Assembly: GCF_001423845.1 (NCBI RefSeq)
Contig: NZ_LMPM01000001.1
Location: 2,003,398-2,067,397 of the forward strand
Direction of reading: 5' to 3'
Length of the DNA: 64,000 bases
Origin: Sphingomonas sp. Leaf357
GTDB lineage: Bacteria > Pseudomonadota > Alphaproteobacteria > Sphingomonadales > Sphingomonadaceae
Below, one piece after another: positions 24,695-34,047 of the stretch; positions within the stretch are counted from its first letter, which is position 1; the number at the start of each line of letters is the position of its first letter. A program made the translations under genes and the position numbers. The notes under the pieces are model-generated. The model was not told the DNA's origin, did not search any database, and was given only the letters and a program-made list of their open reading frames with translations.

Positions 24695-26059
24695 CTAAGA
24701 GAGCGCTTCTCCCATCTCGCGGATCTTGGCCACCTTGGCGTGGAGCGGGGCCCAGTCGTCGCGCTCGTCGATCGCGGACCAGAGCGTTTCGACCTCGTCG
24801 ATCAGCATCGAACAGGGTTCGTCCAGCCAATACGGGTGCGAGCGGTCCTTGCGCGAGGTATAGGTGGCGAGCAGAGCGCGGGCCTCCTCGAAGGCTGGTC
24901 CGTATTGGTCGGGGATGCCCGTCGCGAAACAATCGTGGAAGAAGCGGTCGATGCCGATGGCCTGTTCGCGCAGTGCCGGTTCGAGCGCCTGAACCAGCGC
25001 GCGGTCCTCCTCCGGGGTCTCGGGCGCAAAGCCGAGCCGCCACAGGATCGCGGTGGAGACGGCGGGCTGATAAATCTCGCCGAACGTGTCCAGCACGTCG
25101 ATCAGCGGTTGCGCCTCGCTCACCGTGCGCAGCGAGACGGCGAGTTGCATCGCGTCCCAGTGGATCGCCTCGGGCTGGCGGCCGAAGGCGTAGAGGCCCT
25201 GATGATCGAAATAGGCGGCGGTGAAGGCCGGATCCCAGGTCGGATTGAAGCGCCACGGGCCGTAGTCGAAGCTTTCGCCGGTCACGTTGATATTGTCGCT
25301 GTTGAGCACGCCGTGGACGAAACCGGCGGCCATGTAGCTGGCGGCGAGTTTCGCGGTGCGGCCGACGACATGCGCGAGCAGGCGTTGCGGAGCATCGTCG
25401 CCGGCCTCTTCGCCATAATAGTTGCGCAGGACATAGGCGATCAGGCGCGTCATGTTCTCGGCGTCGCGCTGATAGGCCAGGCGCTGGAACGTGCCGATGC
25501 GGATGTGGCCGTGGCTGAGCCGGACCAGCACCGCCGAGCGGGTGGGGGAAGGTTCGTCGCCGCGGGTCAGCGCCTCGCCGGTCTCGATCAGCGAGAAGGT
25601 GCGCGAGGTCTCGACGCCCAGCGCCTCGAGCATCTCGGTGGCGAGGATCTCGCGCACGCCGCCTTTCAGCGTCAGGCGGCCGTCGCCGGAACGGCTCCAC
25701 GGCGTCGGGCCGGTGCCCTTGGTGCCGAGGTCCATCAGGCGACCGCTCGAATCGCGAAGTTGCGCGAACAGGAAGCCGCGACCGTCGCCGATGTCGGGAT
25801 TGTACACGCGGAACTGGTGGCCGTGATAGCGTAGCGCCAACGGCTGTTCGAGGCTGCCGGGAAGGGGGGTGAAGCGGCCGAAATGGGCGACCCAATCCTC
25901 GTCGCCCAGCGTCTCCAGGCCGACCTGGGCGGCGGCGCGGTCGTTGCGGAAGCGCAGGATCGTCGCGGGGAAATCCGCCGCCGCGACGGGATCGTAGAAC
26001 GCTCCCCCGAGATCGAGGATGCGGGCTTCGGGTCGATATGCTTGCGGGGAAGGGGTCAT
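24695..26059 (-). CDS. selO: Protein adenylyltransferase SelO (YdiU/UPF0061)
   Basis: A 454-residue pseudokinase-fold protein of the SelO family, which AMPylates proteins during redox stress. Landmarks are LALRYHGHQFRVYNP, LGTKGTGPTPWSRSGDGRLT, LKGGVREILATEMLEALGV, RIGTFQRLA and the metal-binding NSDNINVTGESFDYGPW. The eukaryotic-type C-terminal selenocysteine is absent, as in many bacterial members. It starts at MTPSPQAY (26059); an ATG at 26098 would run into the divergent hydrolase start at 26097. Confidence 0.9.
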   Translation of the reverse strand: MTPSPQAYRPEARILDLGGAFYDPVAAADFPATILRFRNDRAAAQVGLETLGDEDWVAHFGRFTPLPGSLEQPLALRYHGHQFRVYNPDIGDGRGFLFAQLRDSSGRLMDLGTKGTGPTPWSRSGDGRLTLKGGVREILATEMLEALGVETSRTFSLIETGEALTRGDEPSPTRSAVLVRLSHGHIRIGTFQRLAYQRDAENMTRLIAYVLRNYYGEEAGDDAPQRLLAHVVGRTAKLAASYMAAGFVHGVLNSDNINVTGESFDYGPWRFNPTWDPAFTAAYFDHQGLYAFGRQPEAIHWDAMQLAVSLRTVSEAQPLIDVLDTFGEIYQPAVSTAILWRLGFAPETPEEDRALVQALEPALREQAIGIDRFFHDCFATGIPDQYGPAFEEARALLATYTSRKDRSHPYWLDEPCSMLIDEVETLWSAIDERDDWAPLHAKVAKIREMGEALS

Positions 26060-26096
26060 GCGGCGATATGGTGGCTTGCAACCACGGGACGCAAGC

Positions 26097-26957
26097 ATGG
26101 CCGCCTATACGAACGAATATTGGTGGTCGCGCGACGAGGTGCGCCTGCATTATCGCGATTATGCGGGCCCCTCGGGCAAGCCGCCGATCCTGTGCATCCC
26201 CGGCCTGACCCGCAACGCACGCGACTTTTCCGAGGTGGCGGAGCGGCTTGCGGGCGACTGGCGGGTGATCGCGATCGACCTGCGCGGGCGCGGCGAGAGC
26301 GGCTATGCCAAGGATCCGATGTCCTATGTGCCGCTGACGTACGTGCAGGATGTCGAGAAATTGCTGGGCGAGCTGGGGGTCGATTCCTATGTCGCGTTCG
26401 GCACGTCGCTCGGCGGGATCGTGTCGATGCTGCTGTCCGGCACGGCGCGCGAGCGGCTGGCGGGCGTGCTGCTCAACGATGTCGGGCCGGAGATCGAGAC
26501 GGCGGGCCTTTCCCGCATCCGCTCCTATGTCGGCAAATCGAACACCTGGCCGACCTGGATGCATGCCGCGCGCGCGGTGATGGAGGCGAATGGCGACGTC
26601 TATCCGGGCTATGACATCGAGGATTGGCTGGCGATGGCCAAGCGGCTGTACCGTCTGAATTCGGCCGGGCGGATCGTGCTGGATTACGACATGAAGATCG
26701 CCGAGCCGTTCCGCGTGCCGGGCAACGAGGCCGGGCCGGACATGTGGCGCGCGCTGGACGGGCTGAAGGGCGTGCCGGCGCTGATCGTGCGCGGCGGACG
26801 ATCCGATGTGCTGGGCGCGAAGACGGCGGCGCGAATGCTGGCCGAATTGCCGGGCGCGGAACTGGTGACGGTGGCCGAGGTGGGGCACACGCCGACGCTC
26901 AGCGAGCCGGAGGTCGTGGCGGCGATCGACCGGTTGTTGGCGCGGGTGACCGCTTAA
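26097..26957 (+). CDS. Alpha/beta hydrolase
   Basis: A 286-residue alpha/beta hydrolase. The oxyanion region is LCIPGLTRNARDF, the nucleophile is in AFGTSLGG (GTSLGG, G-x-S-x-G), the acid is likely in RGGRSDVLG, and the histidine is in VAEVGHTPTL. The substrate is unknown. It is divergent from selO with only 37 bp between start codons, so the promoters must overlap. The start MAAYTNEYWW is chosen because upstream codons overlap selO. Confidence 0.85.
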   Translation: MAAYTNEYWWSRDEVRLHYRDYAGPSGKPPILCIPGLTRNARDFSEVAERLAGDWRVIAIDLRGRGESGYAKDPMSYVPLTYVQDVEKLLGELGVDSYVAFGTSLGGIVSMLLSGTARERLAGVLLNDVGPEIETAGLSRIRSYVGKSNTWPTWMHAARAVMEANGDVYPGYDIEDWLAMAKRLYRLNSAGRIVLDYDMKIAEPFRVPGNEAGPDMWRALDGLKGVPALIVRGGRSDVLGAKTAARMLAELPGAELVTVAEVGHTPTLSEPEVVAAIDRLLARVTA

Positions 26958-26984
26958 CTCCCCTCCCTTCACGAGTGAGGGGAG
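26958..26984. repeat. Short CTCCCCTC/GAGGGGAG hairpin
   Basis: CTCCCCTC (26958-26965) pairs with GAGGGGAG (26977-26984) just after the hydrolase stop. It is followed by A rather than T, so it is not a classical forward terminator. Confidence 0.5.
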
Positions 26985-26996
26985 GAAAAAAGTGCC

Positions 26997-27021
26997 GGAA
27001 CCTCCCTTCGTCCGACGCGTC
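26997..27021 (+). promoter_or_regulatory. Possible EcfG-type stress promoter (weaker match)
   Basis: GGAAC (26997-27001), 16 bp, CGTC (27018-27021); one base off the GGAAC-N16/17-CGTT pattern. It is 25 bp before the SDR start codon. Confidence 0.4.
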
Positions 27022-27045
27022 TGCCCTGCACAACAGGAGACGCAC

Positions 27046-27804
27046 ATGACCGATACCGCCGACGCGCATACCGCAATGCCGAGCCTGAAGGGCAAGCGGG
27101 CGATCATCACCGGCGGGACGACGGGGATCGGACGCGCGATCGCGGTGCTGCTGGCGTCAGAGGGCGTGAAGGTGTTCATCGGCGGGCGCGACGAGGGGCA
27201 TCTGGCCGACGCGCTGCAACGTGTCCGCGAGGTCGGCGAGGGCGACGGCATGACGCTCGATCTGTCCGAGCCGGATGCCAGCAAGACCTTCGTTGCCGCC
27301 GGCACGCGCGCTCTGGGCGGTCTCGACATCGCGGTGGTCAATGCCGCGATCTCCGCCGAGGGCCTGACGGACATGACCGAGGCCGATCTGCGCTATGCCA
27401 TCGCGACGAACTTCACCGCCTATCTGCTCACCGCGCATGCCGCCGCCGCCGCGCTGGTCGATCGCGGCGACATCGTGCTCATCGGATCGATGAGCGCGCA
27501 CGTGCTCGGGCCGGGATCGACCGTCTATGCCGGGATCAAATACGGCATCCAGGGGTTCGCCGAGGCGCTGCGCCGCGAGCTTGGGCCGAAGGGTATCCGG
27601 GTCGCCAACGTCGAGCCGGGCAAGACCGGATCGAACATGCAACTGCCCGATATCTCGGTCGAGGAACAGCGCGAGGCGATCGCCAAGGACGAGATGCTGC
27701 GCGCGGAGGACATTGCGGTCGGGGTGCATTATTTGCTGACCCAACCGCGCCGCGCGGTGGTGCAGCAACTGACGATCACGCCACGCGGGGTGGCGGCGGA
27801 GTGA
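27046..27804 (+). CDS. SDR family oxidoreductase
   Basis: A 252-residue short-chain dehydrogenase. The cofactor motif is ITGGTTGIGRAIA (TGxxxGIG), with NAA(I) in VVNAAIS, catalytic serine in LIGSMSAH, and YxxxK as YAGIKYG. The residues after the second strand (GGRDE) suggest NADP preference through the arginine. Substrate unknown. AGGAG lies about 8 bases before the ATG at 27046; the upstream ATG at 26992 is unlikely. Confidence 0.88.
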   Translation: MTDTADAHTAMPSLKGKRAIITGGTTGIGRAIAVLLASEGVKVFIGGRDEGHLADALQRVREVGEGDGMTLDLSEPDASKTFVAAGTRALGGLDIAVVNAAISAEGLTDMTEADLRYAIATNFTAYLLTAHAAAAALVDRGDIVLIGSMSAHVLGPGSTVYAGIKYGIQGFAEALRRELGPKGIRVANVEPGKTGSNMQLPDISVEEQREAIAKDEMLRAEDIAVGVHYLLTQPRRAVVQQLTITPRGVAAE

Positions 27805-27818
27805 GTAGAAGAGATATT

Positions 27819-27927
27819 CGTCACCCCGGACGTGTTTCGGGGTCCACTGTGCCGGCATTGCAGCGTTCACGGCACTAAATTCGCCCCAGGCCGCCTGGTG
27901 GACCCCGGACCAAGTCCGGGGTGACGG
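27819..27927. repeat. Intergenic inverted repeat, GTCACCCCGGAC family
   Basis: Left arm CGTCACCCCGGACGTGTTTC (27819-27838) and following GGGGTCCA; right arm TGGACCCCGGACCAAGTCCG (27899-27918) and GGGTGACGG. Each arm also folds on itself. Members also at 29124-29235, 32909-32938 and 50805-50910. Confidence 0.8.
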
Positions 27928-27950
27928 TGGTGGCTTGGGGCTCGGACCGG

Positions 27951-29075
27951 ATGGAATTCATGACCTTCGCCTTCGACCAGCTCGTCTTCACCCCCGCAGA
28001 TGTCGACCTGTCGCGCTCGCCGCTGGCGGGGAAGCTCGGCGTCAAGACGTATATCCTTGGCGCGTTCAACCCCGGCATGACCCGGCTCGCGAACGGCAAT
28101 CTGCTGCTGATGGTGCGCGTGGCGGAAGCGCTCAGGCATCCGGTGAAGGAGCAGTTCATCCATGCGATCCGCTGGACGGCGGACGGCTATGTGATGGACC
28201 CCTGGCCGCTGGAGATGGTCGACACCAAGGATCCGCGAAAGTTCATGATCCCGGGCGGCGGGTGGAAGGTGATGGCGCTGACGTCGCTGTCATGGCTGCT
28301 GCCGGTCGAACTCTCGGCCGACGGGCGCGAGGTGGTGACAGTGCATTACGATCGCGCGATCGAACCGCGCGCGGACTACCAATGTTACGGAGTCGAGGAT
28401 GCGCGGATCAGCAAGGTCGGCGATCGGTATCTGATGACGACCTGTTCGGTGAGCCCGGAGCGGCATTCCACGACGCTGTATTCGTCGGAGGATGCGCTGG
28501 ACTGGACGCTGGAGGGGATCGTGCTCGATCACCAGAACAAGGACATGCTGATCTTCGAGGGTCTCGTCGGGGGCAAGTATTTCGCGCAGACCCGGCCGCT
28601 CGGCGATCTGTACTTCGCGTATCCGCCGGGTAGCGAATGGCGCAGCGGGCCGTCGATCAACCTGGCCACTTCACCCGATGCGCTGCACTGGAAGCCCTAT
28701 GACAAACCCGGCATCCGCCCGCATGCCGCGACGACCGCGACGGCGAGGATCGGCGGCGGCGCGCCGCCGGTGCTGACCGACGCCGGCTGGCTGACCTTGT
28801 GGCACGGCGTCGAGCCGTCGGGCGTGGTCGGCATCTATCGCACCTATTGGTCGATCCTCGACCGCGACGATCCGAGCAAGGTGGTGCGCACCAGCCACGA
28901 CGCGCTGCTCCAACCCGCGCCGGTGCTGACCGAGGCGATCAAGGATCTGATGTACCTCGACAATGTGGTGTTCACCACCGGCATCGCGGACGGCGGGGAC
29001 CATTGGGTGGTGGCGAGCGGCGAGGCCGATCTGGCGTGCCGCGTGACGTGGATCGACAAGGCGGCGGTGGAGTGA
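27951..29075 (+). CDS. GH130-like glycoside phosphorylase/hydrolase
   Basis: A 374-residue predicted five-bladed beta-propeller protein. CYGVEDARISKVGDRYLMT, GGAPPVLTDAGWLTLWHGV and YWSILDRDDPSKVV resemble the GVEDPR, GAPP and LYHGV motifs of glycoside hydrolase family 130, which contains mannoside phosphorylases and some hydrolases. The precise substrate cannot be read from sequence. ATGs at 27951 and 27960 are both possible. It is flanked on both sides by copies of the same palindromic repeat, which isolates it from its neighbours. Confidence 0.75.
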   Translation: MEFMTFAFDQLVFTPADVDLSRSPLAGKLGVKTYILGAFNPGMTRLANGNLLLMVRVAEALRHPVKEQFIHAIRWTADGYVMDPWPLEMVDTKDPRKFMIPGGGWKVMALTSLSWLLPVELSADGREVVTVHYDRAIEPRADYQCYGVEDARISKVGDRYLMTTCSVSPERHSTTLYSSEDALDWTLEGIVLDHQNKDMLIFEGLVGGKYFAQTRPLGDLYFAYPPGSEWRSGPSINLATSPDALHWKPYDKPGIRPHAATTATARIGGGAPPVLTDAGWLTLWHGVEPSGVVGIYRTYWSILDRDDPSKVVRTSHDALLQPAPVLTEAIKDLMYLDNVVFTTGIADGGDHWVVASGEADLACRVTWIDKAAVE

Positions 29076-29123
29076 GGCGGGGCTGACCGCATGGTTTCGA
29101 GGACAGCATTCCCTTGCAGCAAG

Positions 29124-29235
29124 CCCGTCACCCCGGACTTGTTCCGGGGTCCACCGTGCCGCAAACTTAGCGATCAGAGCATTATGCGTATCGAAAGCCG
29201 CTTGGTGGATTCCGGAACAAGTCCGGGGTGACGGG
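29124..29235. repeat. Intergenic inverted repeat, GTCACCCCGGAC family
   Basis: CCCGTCACCCCGGACTTGTT (29124-29143) is mirrored by AACAAGTCCGGGGTGACGGG, ending at 29235-29237. The core between them is AT-richer. It is the second copy flanking the GH130-like gene. Confidence 0.8.
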
Positions 29236-29287
29236 CTGCTTTGGCGGTTAGGACGACATGAAAAAACCGTCATAGCGGCGTGCGTCG

Positions 29288-29312
29288 GGAACCGATTTCG
29301 CCGCTCCGGGTT
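29288..29312 (+). promoter_or_regulatory. EcfG-type general stress promoter of csbD
   Basis: GGAAC (29288-29292), 17 bp, GTT (29310-29312). It matches the alphaproteobacterial EcfG pattern and lies 44 bp before the csbD ATG. Confidence 0.65.
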
Positions 29313-29356
29313 GAGCGGTGCGACGACCACGAGGCGGTCGCAATTGGAGATTTATC

Positions 29357-29536
29357 ATGGGTGAATTCACCGACAAGCTCGACGCCGCTGGCAACAAGAT
29401 CGCCGGCAAGGCCAAGGAACTCTACGGCGATGCGACCGACAACGCAGAGCTGGAAGCCGAAGGCAAGGCGCAGCAGCTCAAGGGCTCGGCGCAGGACGTC
29501 AAGGGCACCGTGAAGGGCAAGCTCAACGATCTCTGA
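29357..29536 (+). CDS. CsbD family stress protein
   Basis: A 59-residue hydrophilic protein typical of CsbD: GEFTDKLDAAGNKIAGKAKE, then the LEAEGKAQQLKGSAQDVKG repeat ending in GKLNDL. CsbD proteins are induced by general stress sigma factors; their molecular role is unknown. GGAGA lies 7 bases before the ATG. The GGAAC-N17-GTT promoter upstream supports control by EcfG. It is monocistronic with its own terminator. Confidence 0.93.
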   Translation: MGEFTDKLDAAGNKIAGKAKELYGDATDNAELEAEGKAQQLKGSAQDVKGTVKGKLNDL

Positions 29537-29562
29537 TCGTCTGTCCCGACGTATAACGAAAG

Positions 29563-29593
29563 GCCGTCTCGGATATTTCGGGGCGGCTTTTTT
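29563..29593 (+). terminator. Rho-independent terminator of csbD
   Basis: GCCGTCTCG (29563-29571) pairs with CGGGGCGGC (29579-29587) including two wobbles, then six T. Confidence 0.82.
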
Positions 29594-29628
29594 GTGTCCG
29601 GCGCAATTCCCCGCTAATCCCGCTCGCC

Positions 29629-30780
29629 ATGGCCCAGCCCGTCAACATCCTGCACCTGCATTCGACCTTCAATCTCGGCGGCAAGGAGGCGCGTGCCGTC
29701 CGGCTGATGAACGCGTTCGGAGACAGGGCGCGGCATACGATCGTGTCGGGGATGCCGGACCAGTTGAGCGCGCGCGACGCGATCGCCCCGGGCATCAAGT
29801 ACGAGATCGCGCAGGATCCGCCGCCGCTGACCGGGCGTCCGTCGGTGGCGCGGTTCGAAGCGCTGGCGCGCTATATGCGGCGCTTCGATCTGGTGCTGAC
29901 CTATAATTGGGGCGCGATCGACGGCGTGATGGCCCGGCGTGTGTTCGGCGCCCTGAGAAATGGGGGGGGCACGCCGCCCTTGGTGCATCACGAGGACGGG
30001 TTCAATTCCGACGAGGCGACCGGCCTGAAGCGCGAGCGCAATTATTATCGCCGCTTCGCGCTGCCCGCCGCGCATGCATTGGCGGTGCCGTCCGAGGTGC
30101 TGCACCGCATCGCGCTCGATGTGTGGAAGCAGCCCGAGGCGCGCGTCCACCGCATCGTCAACGGCATCGCGACCCAGGCCTATGCCGGCAAGTGCGATCC
30201 CAAGGCGATCCCGGGGTTCAGGCGCAAGCCGGGCGAGATCGTCGTCGGCACGCTGGCGGGTTTGCGCGACGTGAAGGACCTGCCGATGCTGGTCCGCGCG
30301 GTCGGCGGGTGTTCGTCGCGGATCCGCCTGGTGATCGTGGGCGAGGGGCCGGAGCGCGAGCGGATCGCGGACACGGCGGAGAATATGGGCATCGCCGATA
30401 CGGTGCTGCTGCCCGGTTTCCTGCGCGATCCGCACAGGTTCGTCGGTCTGTTCGACATCATGGCGATGTCGTCCAAGAGCGAGCAATTCCCGATCTCGGT
30501 GATCGAGGGGATGGCGTCGGGGCTGCCGATCGTGGCGCCGGCGGTGGGCGACGTGCCGTATATGGTCGCACCCGAAAACGCCGATTACATTCCCCGGCTG
30601 AAAGGCGAGGTTCCGCTGCGCGACGCGATCGAGAAACTGGCGCGGGACGCCACGCTCCGCGCGCGCGTCGGTGCCGCCAACCGCGCCAAGGCGGTGGCCG
30701 AGTATGACGAGAATATCATGATCGCCCGCTATGCGAAGCTCTACGAAGCTGCGATGGGCCGGCCCGGCTGCCTCGGCTAA
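29629..30780 (+). CDS. Glycosyltransferase family 4 protein
   Basis: A 383-residue GT-B fold transferase. The N-terminal acceptor domain has HLHSTFNLGGKEARAVRLM. The C-terminal nucleotide-sugar domain begins VGTLAGLRDVKDLPMLVRA and contains the family E-x7-E region SKSEQFPISVIEGMASGLPIVA. Likely cytosolic and acting on a polysaccharide or lipid-linked sugar; donor and acceptor are unknown. It is not next to other polysaccharide genes. Confidence 0.85.
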   Translation: MAQPVNILHLHSTFNLGGKEARAVRLMNAFGDRARHTIVSGMPDQLSARDAIAPGIKYEIAQDPPPLTGRPSVARFEALARYMRRFDLVLTYNWGAIDGVMARRVFGALRNGGGTPPLVHHEDGFNSDEATGLKRERNYYRRFALPAAHALAVPSEVLHRIALDVWKQPEARVHRIVNGIATQAYAGKCDPKAIPGFRRKPGEIVVGTLAGLRDVKDLPMLVRAVGGCSSRIRLVIVGEGPERERIADTAENMGIADTVLLPGFLRDPHRFVGLFDIMAMSSKSEQFPISVIEGMASGLPIVAPAVGDVPYMVAPENADYIPRLKGEVPLRDAIEKLARDATLRARVGAANRAKAVAEYDENIMIARYAKLYEAAMGRPGCLG

Positions 30781-30858
30781 TGCCTTGTTTGAGTCGCAAT
30801 TCGCTCGCGCCCAGGCATCCTTTGGCTATATCGGACGTATGTTAAGTCGGAGAGTTTG

Positions 30859-32262
30859 GTGTTCAAAGGTCTGAAGCCCATCGTCTATAACGGCCGCGAG
30901 GTCTGGCCGATCGTCGAGGGCGGCAAGGGCGTCGCTGCGACCAACCACGCCTCGGCCGGCGCGTGGGCGGCGGCGGGCGGGATCGGCACGGTCAGCGCGG
31001 TGAACGCCGACAGCTACGATCCCGACGGCAAGATCATCCCCCAGGTCTACAAGGCGCTGACCCGGCGCGAGCGGCACGAAGAGCTGATCGACTATGCCAT
31101 CGAAGGCGCGGTCCAGCAGGTGAAGAAGGCGTTCGAGATTTCCGACGGCAAGGGCGCCGTGAACATCAACGTGTTGTGGGAAATGGGCGGGGCGCAACGG
31201 ATCCTGCACGGCGTGCTGGAGCGCACCCGGGGCATGGTCGCCGGCGTGACGTGCGGTGCCGGCATGCCGTACAAATTGAGCGAGATCGCGGCGCAGTACA
31301 ATGTGCAGTATCTGCCGATCGTCAGTTCCGGCCGGGCGTTCCGGGCATTGTGGAAGCGTGCCTATTCGAAGGTCGCGCACCTGCTCGGCGCGGTGGTGTA
31401 TGAGGATCCCTGGCTTGCGGGCGGACATAACGGCTTGTCCAATGCCGAGGATCCGCTAAAGCCGCAGGACCCGTATCCGCGCGTGAAGGAATTGCGCGAC
31501 GTGATGCGAGAGGGCGGCATTTCCGACGACGTGCCGATCGTGATGGCGGGTGGCGTCTGGTATCTGCGCGACTGGGACAATTGGCTCGAGAACCCGGAAC
31601 TCGGCGCGATCGCCTTCCAGTTCGGGACGCGTCCCTTGCTGACGAAGGAGAGCCCGATCCCGGAAGAGTGGAAGAACAAGCTGATGGAGATCGAGCCGGG
31701 CGAGGTGCTGTTGCACCGCTTCAGCCCGACCGGATTCTATTCCTCGGCGGTGCGCAATCCGTTTCTGCGCCGGCTGGAATCGCGCTCCGAACGGCAGATC
31801 GCGTTTTCGACGCAGGAAGCGGGCGATCATGTCTTCCAGCTCGATGTCGGTGTTAAGGGCAAGAATTTCTGGGTGACGCGCAACGATCTGCTGCGCGCGC
31901 GGCAGTGGTTCGGCGAGGGGCATACCGACGCGCTTAAGACGCCCGACAATACCCTGGTGTTCGTGTCGCCCGAGGAGAAGGGCGTGATCCGCAAGGATCA
32001 GGCCGATTGCATGGGCTGCCTCAGCCAATGCTCCTTCTCGTCCTGGGCGGACAGCGAGACCAATTCGACCGGGCGGCTGGCCGATCCGCGCAGCTTCTGT
32101 ATCCAGAAGACGTTGCAGGACATCGCGCATGGCGGGCCGATCGACGAGAACCTCATGTTCGCCGGCCACGGCGCGTATAATTTCAAGAAGGACCCGTTCT
32201 ATTCGAACGGTTTCGTGCCGACGGTGAAGCAACTGGTCGATCGCATCCTGACGGGCGACTGA
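30859..32262 (+). CDS. Nitronate monooxygenase-like flavoprotein with C-terminal cysteine cluster
   Basis: A 467-residue FMN-dependent TIM-barrel protein of the nitronate monooxygenase (2-nitropropane dioxygenase) superfamily: GVAATNHASAGAWAAAGGIG near the start, GVTCGAGMPYKL, PIVSSGRAF, VMAGGVWYLRDW, and GAIAFQFGTRPLLTKES. It is longer than usual members. The C-terminal part has C384-x2-C387-x3-C391-x22-C414 (CMGCLSQC...FC), which could bind a metal or Fe-S cluster. A GTG at 30859 with GGAG upstream is the preferred start; a TTG lies at 30856. The substrate is unknown. Confidence 0.8.
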   Translation: MFKGLKPIVYNGREVWPIVEGGKGVAATNHASAGAWAAAGGIGTVSAVNADSYDPDGKIIPQVYKALTRRERHEELIDYAIEGAVQQVKKAFEISDGKGAVNINVLWEMGGAQRILHGVLERTRGMVAGVTCGAGMPYKLSEIAAQYNVQYLPIVSSGRAFRALWKRAYSKVAHLLGAVVYEDPWLAGGHNGLSNAEDPLKPQDPYPRVKELRDVMREGGISDDVPIVMAGGVWYLRDWDNWLENPELGAIAFQFGTRPLLTKESPIPEEWKNKLMEIEPGEVLLHRFSPTGFYSSAVRNPFLRRLESRSERQIAFSTQEAGDHVFQLDVGVKGKNFWVTRNDLLRARQWFGEGHTDALKTPDNTLVFVSPEEKGVIRKDQADCMGCLSQCSFSSWADSETNSTGRLADPRSFCIQKTLQDIAHGGPIDENLMFAGHGAYNFKKDPFYSNGFVPTVKQLVDRILTGD

Positions 32263-32302
32263 GGCGGGTCGCTGCCACCGACGCGCTGCAGATCGCAGCG
32301 CC

Positions 32303-32328
32303 GGAACCGTTACGCGTGCGTATGTGTT
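32303..32328 (+). promoter_or_regulatory. Possible EcfG-type promoter of sodC
   Basis: GGAAC (32303-32307), 17 bp, TGTT (32325-32328). One base off the CGTT element; 35 bp before the sodC ATG. Confidence 0.5.
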
Positions 32329-32363
32329 CGCTCGGCAAGATTCATTTCCCTGGGAGATACGAC

Positions 32364-32897
32364 ATGCGCCTCGCGATCATCGGTACCGCAGCCCTGCTCA
32401 CGCTCGGCATTTCCGCCTGCAAGGATGATATGACGATCGGCGCCCCAGTCGCGGGCGGCGCGCGTGCGGTGGCGATGCTGAAGAACGCGACCGGCGCGGA
32501 CGCCGGGACGGCCAGCGCGAGCGAGGTCGCCGGCGGCCTGCGCTTCACGATCGACGTCAAGGGCCTGCCGGCGGGCACGCATGGCGTGCACGTCCACACG
32601 ACCGGGCGCTGCGATGCCCCGGATTTCACGACGGCGGGTGGCCACTGGAACCCGACGAGCATGAAGCACGGGTCGATGAACCCACAGGGGCCGCATGAGG
32701 GCGACCTGCCCAACCTGACCGTCGGTACCGACGGTCGCGGCACGATCGGCATCACCGTGCCGGGCGCGACCCTGGCCGGGCTGCTCGACGCGGATGGATC
32801 GGCGCTGGTGGTGCATGCCGGACCGGACGATCTGATGACCGATCCGTCGGGGAACAGCGGCGGGCGGATCGCGTGCGGAGTGTTCGTGGCGGGTTGA
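32364..32897 (+). CDS. sodC: Superoxide dismutase [Cu-Zn], lipoprotein form
   Basis: A 177-residue periplasmic Cu-Zn SOD removing superoxide. The N-terminus MRLAIIGTAALLTLGISAC has a lipobox-like ISAC, so it is probably membrane-anchored through Cys19. Metal ligands are in HGVHVHTTGRC, GGHWNP, GPHEGDLPNL and VVHAGPDD; the active-site arginine is in GGRIACGV. All expected ligands are present. GGGAGA lies 7 bases before the ATG. A stress-type promoter precedes it. Confidence 0.93.
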   Translation: MRLAIIGTAALLTLGISACKDDMTIGAPVAGGARAVAMLKNATGADAGTASASEVAGGLRFTIDVKGLPAGTHGVHVHTTGRCDAPDFTTAGGHWNPTSMKHGSMNPQGPHEGDLPNLTVGTDGRGTIGITVPGATLAGLLDADGSALVVHAGPDDLMTDPSGNSGGRIACGVFVAG

Positions 32898-32908
32898 GCC
32901 ACGAAAGG

Positions 32909-32938
32909 CGTCACCCCGGACTGGTTCCGGGGTGACGG
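32909..32938. repeat. Solo GTCACCCCGGAC-family palindrome
   Basis: CGTCACCCCGGAC (32909-32921) and GTTCCGGGGTGACGG (32924-32938) form one compact hairpin after sodC. It has no T-run but could mark the 3' end of the transcript. Confidence 0.7.
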
Positions 32939-33090
32939 CCCCTTGAAGGACAGATCATCTGTCCCAAACCTCGACTGCTTGTAACGAAGTGTTGCTGGGT
33001 CCGGATCGGGCCAAATCGCTTGAAAAGCGGCCCCCGAGCGCCGATATTCGAGCTATCCGGCATGAGGCCGGGCAAAGGAGTTTTTTCGCA

Positions 33091-33828
<738 letters not shown>

Positions 33829-33852
33829 GCCGCGCAAGGATCGCTACAGCGA

Positions 33853-33884
33853 AGGCCCGGCAGGGAGACCTGCCGGGCCTTTTT
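33853..33884 (+). terminator. Rho-independent terminator
   Basis: AGGCCCGGCAGG (33853-33864) pairs perfectly with CCTGCCGGGCCT (33869-33880) around a 4-nt loop, then TTTT. Confidence 0.92.
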
Positions 33885-33896
33885 CGTACGCACTAC

Positions 33897-33989
33897 CGCC
33901 GTCATCCTGAACCCGTTTCAGGATCCATCGCGCCTCGTTAAGGATCGTTCATGAGGCGCAATGGATCCTAACCTTCGTCAGGATGGCGG
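33897..33989. repeat. Intergenic inverted repeat, GTCATCCTGA type
   Basis: CCGCCGTCATCCTGAACCCG (33897-33916) through GGATCCATCGCGCCTC is mirrored by GAGGCGCAATGGATCCTAAC and CTTCGTCAGGATGGCGG (33953-33989). Same layout as the GTCATCCCAGC family but with a different core. Confidence 0.72.
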
Positions 33990-34047
33990 CGTTCGCGGCA
34001 AAACGCCGCATCGTTAAGCCTGCCTCATTTCATTTCCGGGAAAATAC

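Noticed and set aside
24528-27374. Extension of the astD frame by about 950 codons upstream on the reverse strand
   Set aside because: GC-rich DNA leaves the frame open, but the sequence runs through the SelO gene and antisense to two forward genes and has no dehydrogenase signature; astD starts at 24527.
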